Assembly (NCBI GenBank): GCA_021732085.1
Contig: JAKFVQ010000007.1
Location: 124,001-188,000, forward strand
Reading direction: 5' to 3'
DNA: 64,000 nucleotides
Origin: Candidatus Obscuribacterales bacterium
GTDB taxonomy: Bacteria; Cyanobacteriota; Vampirovibrionia; Obscuribacterales; Obscuribacteraceae
The translations under genes and the position numbers were made by a program. The notes under the pieces were generated by a model. That model had not been told where the DNA came from, made no database searches, and saw only the letters and a list, made by a program, of their open reading frames with translations. Below are positions 36,077-44,915 of the stretch, piece after piece (within the stretch, counting starts at the first letter, position 1; each line of letters opens with the position of its first letter).

Positions 36077-36330
36077 AAAAATGTCTCCGTGTTTGGGTCT
36101 CCAAATATATAGACTCAATTTCGTCTGTTTATATCCCCTACAAACCGCGCCTAGTGCGGTCGCCGTCAGTTCAATGTAGAAAGTCATGACAAACAACGCA
36201 CAGGAAGCCAAAAGACGAAAGTGACGCCTGCAAAAGCCTGCACCGTAAGCGAAAGGCAGATGTCCGAATTCCGCTAGTTTTTGTTGGAAGACGGCGATAA
36301 GATTACTTTGTTCGAAGAGAAGAGGGGCTC

Positions 36331-37740
36331 ATGTTAAATGCAGACAGCTGTTACCAAGCATTAGTCACTCGCGATCGCAGATTCGACGGAATCTTTTATA
36401 TAGGATGCAAAAGCACAGGCATTTATTGCAGGCCTGTCTGTACTGTGAAAACACCACTGCAAAAGAATTGCAGTTTCTATCGAAGCGCAGCGGCCGCTGA
36501 GTGCGCTGGTTTCCGCCCCTGCCTACGATGCAGACCCGAACATGCGCCGGGCAACGCTTTGATTGACTCTGTCAGCAATCTAGCTGCTGCAGTCCTTGAG
36601 CGAATTGAAAGCGGAAGCTTCGAGGGAATCGATGAAACAGCAAAGGAATTAGGCATCAGTGATCGCCATTTGCGACGCGTGGTGCAATCCGAATTTGGTG
36701 TATCACCAATTGAGCTTCTACAAACGCACCGTCTTCTTTTGGCGAAGCTTTTACTTTGCGACAGCGCGCTTCCAATTACCGAGATCGCATTTGCAAGCGG
36801 CTTCTCCAGTGTTCGGCAATTCAATGATGCATTCAAAACCAGATACAACCTCAATCCATCAAATCTTCGCAAATCGGCGGCAAATAAAGTGAGCGATCGC
36901 CCAATAGTTTGCGAATTGGCTTTCCGGAAGCCGTTACCCTGGGCTCAGATAATGAATTATCTTCAGCTTCGCGCTACGCCGAAAGTTGAATATGTTACTG
37001 ATGAATCATATTCCAGAACACTAAGCCTGGGTAAACATGCCGGATGGATCCGTGTTTTCAAATCCTCGCAGAAGGATACGATTACAGTAGAAATTTCTGC
37101 TTCACTAGCTGCGGTATTGCCGATGGTGCTGCACAAAATAAAAAGCTTGCTCGACCTCAACGCAGATACGGAGAGAATCGAGGAGCGGCTTGGCGCAATA
37201 GTACATACGCACGGGCTTCGAGTTCCCGGTTCCTGTGATCCTTTTGAGCTATGCTTACGAGCGGTCTTAGGACAGCAGATAAGCGTTAAAGGTGCAAGCA
37301 CATTGATGGGCAGGATTGCTCAAAAATATGGACAAGAAATTGACTGCGCGATTGCGGAGCTGGCATATTTGACGCCCAGCAGCTCTCGTTTGGCGACAGC
37401 AAAGAAAGAAGATTTGTGCACTCTGGGACTTACCGGCAGCCGCTCGCAGACGGTGATAGATTTAGCGAAGGCAGAGGCAACAGGTAAGATAAGCTTCGAT
37501 GCCAAAGAGGCAGCACAGGCGCAAATGCTCAGGCTCAAGGGCATTGGCGGCATCGGAGAATGGACAGCACAATACGTCGCAATGCGAGCACTCAAATGGC
37601 CGGACGCATTCCCCCACACCGATCTAGGAATTAAAAAAGCACTCGCAGAAGACAATCCGAAACGAATATTGCAACTATCAGAAAAATGGAGTCCATGGCG
37701 AGCATATGCCACCATGCATCTCTGGTCATCCCTTCACTAA
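36331..37740 (+). CDS. Ada-type regulator fused to AlkA 3-methyladenine DNA glycosylase
   Basis: 469 residues. The N-terminal Ada zinc domain has Cys33 (GIYCRPVC, the methyl-phosphotriester acceptor), Cys37, Cys64 and Cys67. An AraC-type HTH follows (about 90-180; ETAKELGISDRHLRRVVQSE). The AlkA part runs from about 195: a helix-hairpin-helix LKGIGGIGEWTAQYVAMRAL and catalytic Asp431 in PHTDLG. It both senses methylated phosphate and excises alkylated bases, and probably activates its own operon. The methyltransferase gene starts 20 nt downstream. This fused arrangement is known in several phyla. Confidence 0.94.
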   Translation: MLNADSCYQALVTRDRRFDGIFYIGCKSTGIYCRPVCTVKTPLQKNCSFYRSAAAAECAGFRPCLRCRPEHAPGNALIDSVSNLAAAVLERIESGSFEGIDETAKELGISDRHLRRVVQSEFGVSPIELLQTHRLLLAKLLLCDSALPITEIAFASGFSSVRQFNDAFKTRYNLNPSNLRKSAANKVSDRPIVCELAFRKPLPWAQIMNYLQLRATPKVEYVTDESYSRTLSLGKHAGWIRVFKSSQKDTITVEISASLAAVLPMVLHKIKSLLDLNADTERIEERLGAIVHTHGLRVPGSCDPFELCLRAVLGQQISVKGASTLMGRIAQKYGQEIDCAIAELAYLTPSSSRLATAKKEDLCTLGLTGSRSQTVIDLAKAEATGKISFDAKEAAQAQMLRLKGIGGIGEWTAQYVAMRALKWPDAFPHTDLGIKKALAEDNPKRILQLSEKWSPWRAYATMHLWSSLH

Positions 37741-37760
37741 CGGAGAAAAGGAAAAGAGAA

Positions 37761-38276
37761 ATGGAAAAGTTCACTTATCTAGAAAGCCCTGTGGGAAAGC
37801 TTTTGCTTTTCTCCGATGGCAGCGCTCTCACCGGGTTGTATACGGCACAGCAAATTAGAACAAAATTCCATTCGCTTGCGGCAGAGCAAGAATGTTCTTC
37901 TCGCGACCTGCCTGTCTTCGCCGACGCAGAAAAACAGCTCGCTGAGTATTTCGCCGGCGAGCGCACGGAGTTTACGATTCCACTGAATCCAAAGGGATCG
38001 GATTTTCAACGCGCCGTCTGGGAGCACTTACGCCGCATTGAATACGGGACTACACTGTCCTACGTACAGTTGGCGCAAAGGCTGGGTAAACCAACGGCCA
38101 GTCGGGCCGTCGGCAATGCTAACGGCAAAAATCCTATTTCCATAATCGTGCCTTGCCACAGAGTTATCGGCGCGAATGGAGCATTAACTGGTTATGCCGG
38201 CGGGCTCGAATGCAAGAAGGAGCTTCTCAGCCATGAGCTTAGATATTCCCTTTCAGGCCAATTAGTGAAATGCTAG
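37761..38276 (+). CDS. ogt: O6-methylguanine-DNA methyltransferase
   Basis: 171 residues from ATG 37761, with AAGGA about 9 nt upstream; the frame extends upstream into the AlkA gene, but the earlier ATG at 37686 gives a non-homologous N-terminus. The active-site motif IVPCHRVIG has Cys132, and the HTH Arg finger region SRAVGNANGKNP is normal. It transfers the O6 methyl group from guanine to its own cysteine in a single turnover. It is the second gene of the alkylation-repair operon after ada-alkA. Confidence 0.95.
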   Translation: MEKFTYLESPVGKLLLFSDGSALTGLYTAQQIRTKFHSLAAEQECSSRDLPVFADAEKQLAEYFAGERTEFTIPLNPKGSDFQRAVWEHLRRIEYGTTLSYVQLAQRLGKPTASRAVGNANGKNPISIIVPCHRVIGANGALTGYAGGLECKKELLSHELRYSLSGQLVKC

Positions 38277-38402
38277 CTGCCACAGGCTTTCAAGGTTTTA
38301 AGCATTTTCCCATTTAAGCTACGTAGTTCCCCAATTGTCCCGCTCGCCCCTAGACCGTACTGTATTGGACAAGGGATAAAAGGCCTTATTAGAGGCACAG
38401 AA

Positions 38403-40412
38403 GTGAGTAGCTCGTTCGCAAAACAATCAAACATGATGAATCGGGTCTGGGAAACCAGCTCAGCATTATTCTCGAAAATTGGCGAAAAGTTCAACGGCGC
38501 AAAGTTTCAAGAGCCGGCCGAAGAAAGCGAAGAACGGAAAGCCACGAAGGCACTGGATTCTGCAAAAATCCAGGTGCGTTTGTTAGCTAAGGAAGGCGAA
38601 CTCTCAAGCTTACGCCGAATTGCCGAAGCTACCGAAGACTCGGACCTCGCTTCCTTTACGGTTTCCTTCCTCGTCGATAAATTGGGCGAGCACGAAGAGG
38701 AAGTCAGGTCTCACCTGGAACACCTTGCCATGACTTACTCACACGCCTGCTTACCTGCGCTCATTAGCCTTTTCAACACGGGCTCAATTGAAGTGGCGCA
38801 GCCCATCTTGCTAGAACGTTTGCATAAGGGCGAATACTTTTATCTAGTGAAAAACAAGAAGGCGCGCGCAATCTTGCTACTGGATGTGCTTGGCGCCGTG
38901 GACGAGTTCGCCGACACCCAGTTCTGCTTCGAGAATTTTCCAAAAGTATGGCATAGCCTAGCTGAACGCCCACAAGAGCAGATGTATCTGCTATCGGAGA
39001 TTTTGGGCGATCTCAATCCCGAGGGTATTCGTTATCTGCCCGACAGCAACATGATACCGCAGGCGGTGAAACTGCAAGCCTTGCAATTGCTGAATGTCTT
39101 AAAGCCGGACAACTTTGAAAGAGCCTTATGGTACGCCACACGTGACGAAGATGATGACGTCGCATATGCAGCAACAATGATCAGTACGGAGTACTGGCAA
39201 AGTGAAGAAGGGAGAATTCCAGCCAGCCTGGAAACGTTCACTATGCTCAATTTGAATTTCCTATTCTACCTCTGCCAACAGAGCTCGACCTTTCATTGGC
39301 AAGGTCCGGCCGGCATCGGCGAATTATACGCTGAATGGCATCAGGACATGGATGAGCTGGATAAGCTCGATCCAGTCGCCGATCTTCACAGGTACACTTG
39401 CCTGAAGAACAAAGCAGATCGCGTTCGTGAGCAACTAATCAAGATCACCGAGAATAGGCTAAACGCGCTCCAACCGCTTATTGACACGATCACGAATTCA
39501 CTGCGTCTGCCTCATGCTCGAATCCGATCAACCGAGGCTCCTGGCGTGGCCGCGGCCTATCTTGTAGGAACAGGAACTGTCGAATTCAGCAAGAATGTTT
39601 TGCTTGACGACAAGCCGCTGACCGAAGAGTTTATGTCGTCCATGCTGCATGAACTTGGTCATATGGAACAAGATGTTCTGATCATAAGGATGATGGCCGA
39701 CGAGATCGGTTTGAAGTACGGACAGCACGGCGGGCAAATCAAAGATTTGTTCGAGCGCTATTCTGACGTGATCGGTTATGTTCCGGACAGTATCTTTCTA
39801 TTAGAGGTTCTGCGTTTGCGCAGGGACATTCCGCTGACCGAAGAGGAATTGCAGCGCGCAAGAAGACTGCTGGAATCAGCGCGGCACAACGTAAGATCAG
39901 CAGAAGGAAATTCCAAAATAACTCAGCGCCTGGAACACATCGAAGAGTCGTATCTGGCACTTAGCAATGGCAATTATGACTGGCAAATTCTCGAGTGCTT
40001 GCGTGACGAGCGAAGCCTGAATCCTCTCTTCGAGAGCGGGCACGTTCCAGCAATTCTAATCGAGGAGGTACGCAACTGCCGGCAAAAAATCGACGGGCTG
40101 ATTGGCTCGTTGATCAACCTTGATCCGAGCTCAGCAGGATTGAATTTGAAGCGCACTTTAATCAAGAAAGACAGCATTACGATTGCCAAAGAACTGTTCC
40201 ACAGCGAGATCGCCGGGCCTCTGGCTCCCATTCTGGAGCGCTTTCGCATAGTGCTCTGCCACATGCTACAGGAGGAGCTAAAACGACTGGATAAGCAAGT
40301 TTCGGAGATACGAAGAGCTGGCTATCATGAAGCTGAAGCCTACACCATTTCCGATCGCGTCGAGGTTATCGTCAAAGCCTTAAGAAAGGGCTGGTACGCA
40401 TTCACCAATTAG
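38403..40412 (+). CDS. Large protein of unknown family with HELGH metal-binding motif
   Basis: 669 residues from a GTG start. The first half is helical and charged, with stretches that resemble HEAT/ARM repeats (ATRDEDDDVAYAATMISTEY; SLRRIAEATEDSDLASFTVS). At residues 416-420 the sequence MLHELGHMEQD contains an HExxH zinc-binding motif inside a helix, with acidic residues downstream (ADEIG) that could be the third ligand. The C-terminal 180 residues are again helical. No signal peptide or membrane helix is visible, so it is cytoplasmic. A metallopeptidase role is suggested by the motif alone; HExxH occurs by chance. It follows ogt by 126 nt. Confidence 0.75.
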   Translation: MSSSFAKQSNMMNRVWETSSALFSKIGEKFNGAKFQEPAEESEERKATKALDSAKIQVRLLAKEGELSSLRRIAEATEDSDLASFTVSFLVDKLGEHEEEVRSHLEHLAMTYSHACLPALISLFNTGSIEVAQPILLERLHKGEYFYLVKNKKARAILLLDVLGAVDEFADTQFCFENFPKVWHSLAERPQEQMYLLSEILGDLNPEGIRYLPDSNMIPQAVKLQALQLLNVLKPDNFERALWYATRDEDDDVAYAATMISTEYWQSEEGRIPASLETFTMLNLNFLFYLCQQSSTFHWQGPAGIGELYAEWHQDMDELDKLDPVADLHRYTCLKNKADRVREQLIKITENRLNALQPLIDTITNSLRLPHARIRSTEAPGVAAAYLVGTGTVEFSKNVLLDDKPLTEEFMSSMLHELGHMEQDVLIIRMMADEIGLKYGQHGGQIKDLFERYSDVIGYVPDSIFLLEVLRLRRDIPLTEEELQRARRLLESARHNVRSAEGNSKITQRLEHIEESYLALSNGNYDWQILECLRDERSLNPLFESGHVPAILIEEVRNCRQKIDGLIGSLINLDPSSAGLNLKRTLIKKDSITIAKELFHSEIAGPLAPILERFRIVLCHMLQEELKRLDKQVSEIRRAGYHEAEAYTISDRVEVIVKALRKGWYAFTN

Positions 40413-40462
40413 AAAAGGTCACCAACTAGCAATACATTCGAGTCACCAACCCGGGAGCAACA

Positions 40463-40612
40463 ATGCCAATTCTAAGACATCCACTAAGTATGTTCGTGCT
40501 GATTCTTTGTGCAATTTGGTTCGTCGGCACGGTCTGGAGTACGATGCTACCCATTAGTCTAGACCCCGTCACTTACGAATCGCTTCAGACGGACCTCACA
40601 AATGTTGAATAG
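40463..40612 (+). CDS. Small single-helix membrane protein
   Basis: 49 codons with GGGAG 6 nt before the ATG. The product has a short basic N-terminus and one hydrophobic helix (MFVLILCAIWFVGTVW), then a polar tail ending LQTDLTNVE. It sits 50 nt after the HELGH protein on the same strand and may be co-transcribed. No family is recognised. Confidence 0.5.
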   Translation: MPILRHPLSMFVLILCAIWFVGTVWSTMLPISLDPVTYESLQTDLTNVE

Positions 40613-40731
40613 CCCAACAGCAACGGAACCTTAACAAAGAAGCCCTCTTTGGGAAAAACCGTGGGGGCAAAAACTAGCGTTTGGGTTAGATTATTCTCGG
40701 TAAAGCACCCCCAGTATTGGCCCGTTTAGAG

Positions 40732-41976
40732 ATGGAAAATCCCACAGGGAGAGGCAGCACCCCCGCAGAGCTGCCGCCGGTAAACTTCTCAGACGATCGA
40801 AGTGATCGAACTGATACCTTATATAGCGCAGGCGATTCTGGTGACCCGTTGCGTCAACTAGAGTCGCATTTAGGTTTGTCCGTAGGCTTTCTGGACATTC
40901 ACGAAAGGGGCACCGCCAGTACGACTGAAAGACGCGAACTGCCCAGAAATCCAGAGCCGCCGCCGCGACAAGACATTCCACGCCAGGACGTCCCAACTCA
41001 GCAGCAGGAGCCACCTCCGCGCAGAGTAGATCCGGCACCATATTATCCCGAAGAAGAGCGGATGCCACCTAATCGTTATCCGGTGCCCGGCCAGACAGAT
41101 CGCGTTTATCGTCCTGCACCAGGGCCCCAGACCTATCATCAAGACCAATGGTGGAGACAGCATCAGCAGCCCAGAACGGATTGGCAAGATTGGCGCACAT
41201 ACGTGCCGTCGCCAGGTCCGAAGAATCAACATCAAGACCAGTGGTGGCGGAACCACCAACGTCCAGGTTATCCGGATCAAGACTGGCGGCGCCAGGACCA
41301 AGATTGGCGGCGTACAGACCCACGTCAGGACCAAGATTGGCAACGCCAGCAAGATTGGCAGCGCCAGCAAGATTGGCAGCGCAGACAGCAAGAGATTGAG
41401 CGCCAACAGCAATGGCAACGAGAGCAACTCGAGCGCCAGAGACGGCAGCAATATCCCAATCAATATGATCGCCAGAATCCGAATAGGCAACCGTATCCGA
41501 CAGAGCGGCAAGAGTATCCGGACCGCCAGAATCCAAATCCGAGCGATCGCCAGCAGTATCCCAATGATCGTTCGCGCGAAGCGATGGATCAGCGCCTCAG
41601 CCAGTCCATCAACTATTTCGTTGGCCAAAAGGTTTCTAAATTCGACCGCAGTGTACCTGACGAATTAGGATGCGCCCGGGCTGTGGCATTAGTTCTTGAA
41701 AAAGCCTACGGGCTGAACATCAAGTCGCAAGCTACAGACAATTTGGACGATCATCTTCGCCGCAACGGCTGGCAGGAGGTTGATTCAAGAGGAATAAAAT
41801 CCGGCGATGTCATCATCGGACGCCGAGCGAATAGGCCAGGACACGCAGCAATTTATGTCGGTGGCAATGAGATCTTCAATAACGACAGCAACGCTAAACG
41901 CATGCAGATTGATAGCTTAGACAAATTCCGCAATCCGGAATTCGTAACTGTTAAGGTCTACAGAAAAGTTCGCTAA
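40732..41976 (+). CDS. Gln/Arg/Trp/Pro-rich repeat protein with NlpC/P60-like C-terminus
   Basis: The frame is open from 40690. ATG 40732 (414 aa) and TTG 40717 (419 aa) are the candidate starts; neither has a strong ribosome site. Residues up to about 300 are low complexity: Pro/Arg-rich, then units such as QDWRRTDPRQDQDWQRQQDW with an 18-bp DNA repeat near 41333-41385. The last about 120 residues look folded: VPDELGCARAVALVLEK (likely catalytic Cys) and RPGHAAIYVGGNEIFNNDS (likely catalytic His), the order seen in NlpC/P60 and CHAP cysteine peptidases. No signal peptide is apparent, odd for a wall hydrolase. Confidence is high for a gene, moderate for the domain. Confidence 0.75.
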   Translation: MENPTGRGSTPAELPPVNFSDDRSDRTDTLYSAGDSGDPLRQLESHLGLSVGFLDIHERGTASTTERRELPRNPEPPPRQDIPRQDVPTQQQEPPPRRVDPAPYYPEEERMPPNRYPVPGQTDRVYRPAPGPQTYHQDQWWRQHQQPRTDWQDWRTYVPSPGPKNQHQDQWWRNHQRPGYPDQDWRRQDQDWRRTDPRQDQDWQRQQDWQRQQDWQRRQQEIERQQQWQREQLERQRRQQYPNQYDRQNPNRQPYPTERQEYPDRQNPNPSDRQQYPNDRSREAMDQRLSQSINYFVGQKVSKFDRSVPDELGCARAVALVLEKAYGLNIKSQATDNLDDHLRRNGWQEVDSRGIKSGDVIIGRRANRPGHAAIYVGGNEIFNNDSNAKRMQIDSLDKFRNPEFVTVKVYRKVR

Positions 41977-42125
41977 GGCTTTCCAAAACGCGAATAATCT
42001 AACGCCGCATCCAGGCCAACTTACTCAAAGCGAGTAATCGAGGTGGTGCCAGGCCAATGGGTCGCCTGCAGGTGAGATCAAAAGTCTTTCGGGATCTCTT
42101 ACCAGAGATAAGTTTTGGCGATAAC

Positions 42126-42145
42126 TGATCTCATATCCGAGATCA
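42126..42145. other. Hairpin between convergent genes
   Basis: TGATCTC, loop ATATCC, GAGATCA: a perfect 7-bp inverted repeat 26 nt from the end of the universal stress gene. Nearby ATCTCT-TACC-AGAGAT and a second AACTGATCTC (42153) give further pairing. It may stop transcription from both sides, but no T-run is present. Confidence 0.4.
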
Positions 42146-42171
42146 CGAAGCTCAACTGATCTCTTACAACC

Positions 42172-43143
42172 TTACTTGGCGTTTTTCCTGATCACCAGCA
42201 CGGAGCACGGCGAGTGAGCGGCGACGGCTTTGCTGACGCTGCCGAGGACAAATTCCGTTATTCCGCGGCGACCATGCGAACCGACAATCAGCAGGTCCGC
42301 CGGCCAATCTCGGGCGGCAGATAGGATGCGATCGCGCGCGTAACCTTCAAGCACTTCACCATCGACGGTGGCATCAGGAAATGCGGCTTTCAACTTCTCA
42401 CATGCTGATGCTACGACTTTTTCCGCAACCGACTTTTCTGCCTCAATTGTCTTATCGACGAGTTCGGAAAATTCTTCCGAGCCGGCGCCCTCCCATGGAC
42501 CCAATCCCGAATAAGCCTGATAAGGAAGGGGTTCGGCAACGCTGATAACTTTGAAGAAGCTCTTGGGTGGATACTTTCGCGATAGCACCATATTTAGTGT
42601 CTCAGTAGAATGCTCTGAGTCATCGACTGCGATTAAGTATTTGTCCTCTTCAACCGGCTGCTCCCTGGCAATTTCCGTAATGGCAGTGGACGGAGAGACG
42701 AAACGAATCAGCTCGACAGAGCAGGGGGCATGCCCAACAACATAACCAGCCACATTCCCGTGGAGGAATTCCTCAGAGGCTGCTTGCCCATGAGCTCCCA
42801 TAATTATCACATCAGCCTTCCATGACCTTGCCTCAGCTGGAATCTTTTCACGATCCCGTCCTTCAATAACATCCGCCGTGACATTTTCAGCGCCGAATTT
42901 CGCACTCAAAGCTTGTGTGTAACGCAGAACCAAGCTCCGGCAATTCTCTTGCAGACGCTTCTGCGCTTCGGCAGCCGATTGGGCGAGTCCGAATAATCCA
43001 ACGACTTTATTGATCCGATCGTGCAGCGGCTCGATCACCGTAATTACTCGAACAACTGTACCAGCAGGCCAGGGGCGGTATAGCACCACATTTAGTGCTG
43101 CGTCCGCATTCGTCGAGCCATCCGTCGCCAATAGAATTCTCAT
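42172..43143 (-). CDS. Tandem-domain universal stress protein
   Basis: 323 residues with two UspA domains. The first ends with IIMGAHGQAASEEFLHGNVA and HAPCSVELI; the second with LIVGSHGRRGITEFVLGSVS and HSPCSVLVIRK. The second carries the G-2x-G-9x-G(S) ATP-binding signature, while the first is degenerate (GAHGQAAS..G-N). The N-terminus MRILLATDGSTNADAAL is typical. The protein probably binds ATP or a related nucleotide and acts in starvation or stress tolerance. It lies 47 nt downstream of the kinase gene on the same strand and may be part of that operon. Confidence 0.93.
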   Translation of the reverse strand: MRILLATDGSTNADAALNVVLYRPWPAGTVVRVITVIEPLHDRINKVVGLFGLAQSAAEAQKRLQENCRSLVLRYTQALSAKFGAENVTADVIEGRDREKIPAEARSWKADVIIMGAHGQAASEEFLHGNVAGYVVGHAPCSVELIRFVSPSTAITEIAREQPVEEDKYLIAVDDSEHSTETLNMVLSRKYPPKSFFKVISVAEPLPYQAYSGLGPWEGAGSEEFSELVDKTIEAEKSVAEKVVASACEKLKAAFPDATVDGEVLEGYARDRILSAARDWPADLLIVGSHGRRGITEFVLGSVSKAVAAHSPCSVLVIRKNAK

Positions 43144-43190
43144 CGGTCCCCCTATCGCAGGTGCATCTTGCCAACCGGCTTCTTCCTTCT

Positions 43191-44915
43191 TCAGATTTTA
43201 CCTGACTTGACTTCCATTCCGGCTAAAGCGCAAAGATCAGCTTGCATTTCAGCAATGGAGGGGTAGCGGTCTTTCAGTTCCGGCTCCGTTGCCCTGGCTA
43301 CAATTCGATTCAGCTCCTCACTTACATTCTCGTTTACAAGAATTGGATGGGCGGAGCTGATCGGCTCAGGTTCAGTGCCAGTCAACAGGAAATAGAGTGT
43401 GCCGCCAAAGGCATAGATGTCACTTTGTGGGCAAGGCTTCCCACGAAACTGCTCAGGTGGCAAATAGGCATGTTTTCCGACTACAGTTGCTGTGGTGGTG
43501 AACTTTGCTTCTTGGGCAACGTTGAAATCGATTAGCTTCAAACTGCCGTCAATTGTCAAAATGAGATTGTCGGGAGTGAAATCGCGGTGCACTACAGGTG
43601 GTGACAGGCCGTGTAGATAAGAAAGTGTCGTGCACATTTGTCCAGCAAGATCCAAGACCCGAGACTCTGGAAGTGGTCCGTTTTTTGAAACCAGACTAAC
43701 GAGACTATCGCCGCCGATGTATTCCATTACTAAATAACCGCGATGATCTTCGATGAAGTAGTCGAGTAGCTTCACGATGTTGTCACAATTCAAGTTGCTC
43801 AGAAGACGAGATTCGCGATCGAATCGATCTAGTTCTTTTCTGCGCAAATTCTCGTCGCCGTAAACGGGGATGATCATTTCCTTTATTACAAGCAAGTGGG
43901 ACCGCCGGCGTCCCGCCTGCATTGAAGGATCAGGATCAGGTGCCGGCAAGACGCCGGCGGTCCCAGCCTTTGAAGCAGGCTGGAAACCTGCGCTCCCATT
44001 TTCGGACGTTCCAATGTGGACTTTATTGTCTAGTTCGAGTTGTTTTTCGGGCATCGCAACTTTAAGAGCGGCTGGCAATTCAATTTCTTTCTTGGGGTAA
44101 GCAAGATAAACTACAGCTTGTCCGCCGGTTGCCAAAACATTTTGGATCTCGTATTTGCCATCCTGCAATTGCATCCCTTCTTCGAGCGGCGCAAGCCTCG
44201 CGCGCTTTGGCGGTGCGGCCAGTGACTGAAGCCATATCTCCGTGTAGCTGTTACTGTGCGCCGGCGTCCATGCTTGAAGAATGCGATGATCAACATCAGC
44301 ATTGGAACAATACTTTTGCGTATATTCAAGCAACTTTATTCGATCATCATGATTGGTAAGGCAACCAAGTCTTACTGCCAGCAAAGTCGCTTCGCTAGAA
44401 GCAATACAAAAGCGCCACTCATCAGTATTTCCATTTTCAGTTCCGGAAAAATAGACCGAGCTAATCTCATTCCAGGGAAAAGACTGCGACCAGCGCAGCG
44501 GACCGAGAGCCCAGTTAACTCGAATACTGAAATCACTCAAATCAAGCGAAGATGGCTGAGTAATATATTTGTAGATAGGAATGAGTAAAAGAGACAAAGG
44601 AATAAACAGCGTTAAGACCCAGGGGCTTTGTTCGCTTTGAGTGAAGTAGAAAACTGGTGAAAGCATCCCCGCGAGGATTCCAAACCAGAGCAACATGGTG
44701 ATCTTGATCACGTTAGCTAATTCACGAAATCCCATTGTGTCTGAGAATATACCGATCATGCAGAGCCCGATGAATCCCGCGTATGAGCAGAGTAGCGAGA
44801 ACTTGATGGAGGGGATCTTCATCTCGCTTGAGAAGACTTGCTCAAACAAGTTGATCAATCGGCGATCCCGACAATTGATGGAATATACTGGCTCCGCGTG
44901 AAATGACTCCGTCAT
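43191..44915 (-). CDS. Membrane Ser/Thr kinase with DFN motif and in-frame palindromic-repeat insertion
   Basis: 574 residues from ATG 44915, which overlaps the previous gene's stop as ATGA and has GGAG upstream; an earlier frame start at 45005 is less likely. Three N-terminal membrane helices (about 38-117) precede a cytoplasmic domain. The kinase domain starts near 255: glycine loop ATGGQAVVY (262-270), Lys345 in VIKE, HRDFTPDN (443-450), then DFN at 463-465 instead of DFG. Between the loop and Lys345 there is an extra stretch of about 65 residues; residues 306-340 are exactly a palindromic repeat. DFN occurs in some active kinases. Coupling to the second kinase suggests they work together. 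Confidence 0.9.
   Translation of the reverse strand: MTESFHAEPVYSINCRDRRLINLFEQVFSSEMKIPSIKFSLLCSYAGFIGLCMIGIFSDTMGFRELANVIKITMLLWFGILAGMLSPVFYFTQSEQSPWVLTLFIPLSLLLIPIYKYITQPSSLDLSDFSIRVNWALGPLRWSQSFPWNEISSVYFSGTENGNTDEWRFCIASSEATLLAVRLGCLTNHDDRIKLLEYTQKYCSNADVDHRILQAWTPAHSNSYTEIWLQSLAAPPKRARLAPLEEGMQLQDGKYEIQNVLATGGQAVVYLAYPKKEIELPAALKVAMPEKQLELDNKVHIGTSENGSAGFQPASKAGTAGVLPAPDPDPSMQAGRRRSHLLVIKEMIIPVYGDENLRRKELDRFDRESRLLSNLNCDNIVKLLDYFIEDHRGYLVMEYIGGDSLVSLVSKNGPLPESRVLDLAGQMCTTLSYLHGLSPPVVHRDFTPDNLILTIDGSLKLIDFNVAQEAKFTTTATVVGKHAYLPPEQFRGKPCPQSDIYAFGGTLYFLLTGTEPEPISSAHPILVNENVSEELNRIVARATEPELKDRYPSIAEMQADLCALAGMEVKSGKI
43897..43998. repeat. Composite palindromic repeat inside kinase coding sequence
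   Basis: About 102 bp (34 codons) made of three copies of the dispersed hairpin family: TGGGACCGCCGGCGTCCCGC type at 43897-43920, its inverse at 43941-43965, and a GGGAGCG type (inverted) at 43972-43998. It is translated without a stop, giving residues like GSAGFQPASKAGTAGVLPAP. The sister kinase lacks this stretch. Confidence 0.88.

Noticed and set aside
37686..37760. Longer N-terminus for the methyltransferase
   Set aside because: It overlaps the AlkA gene and encodes residues outside the family; ATG 37761 has a ribosome site.
40870..41628. 252-codon minus-strand frame rich in Leu/Ile
   Set aside because: It is the reverse reading of the Gln/Arg/Trp repeat region of the NlpC/P60-like gene, so its hydrophobicity is an artefact.
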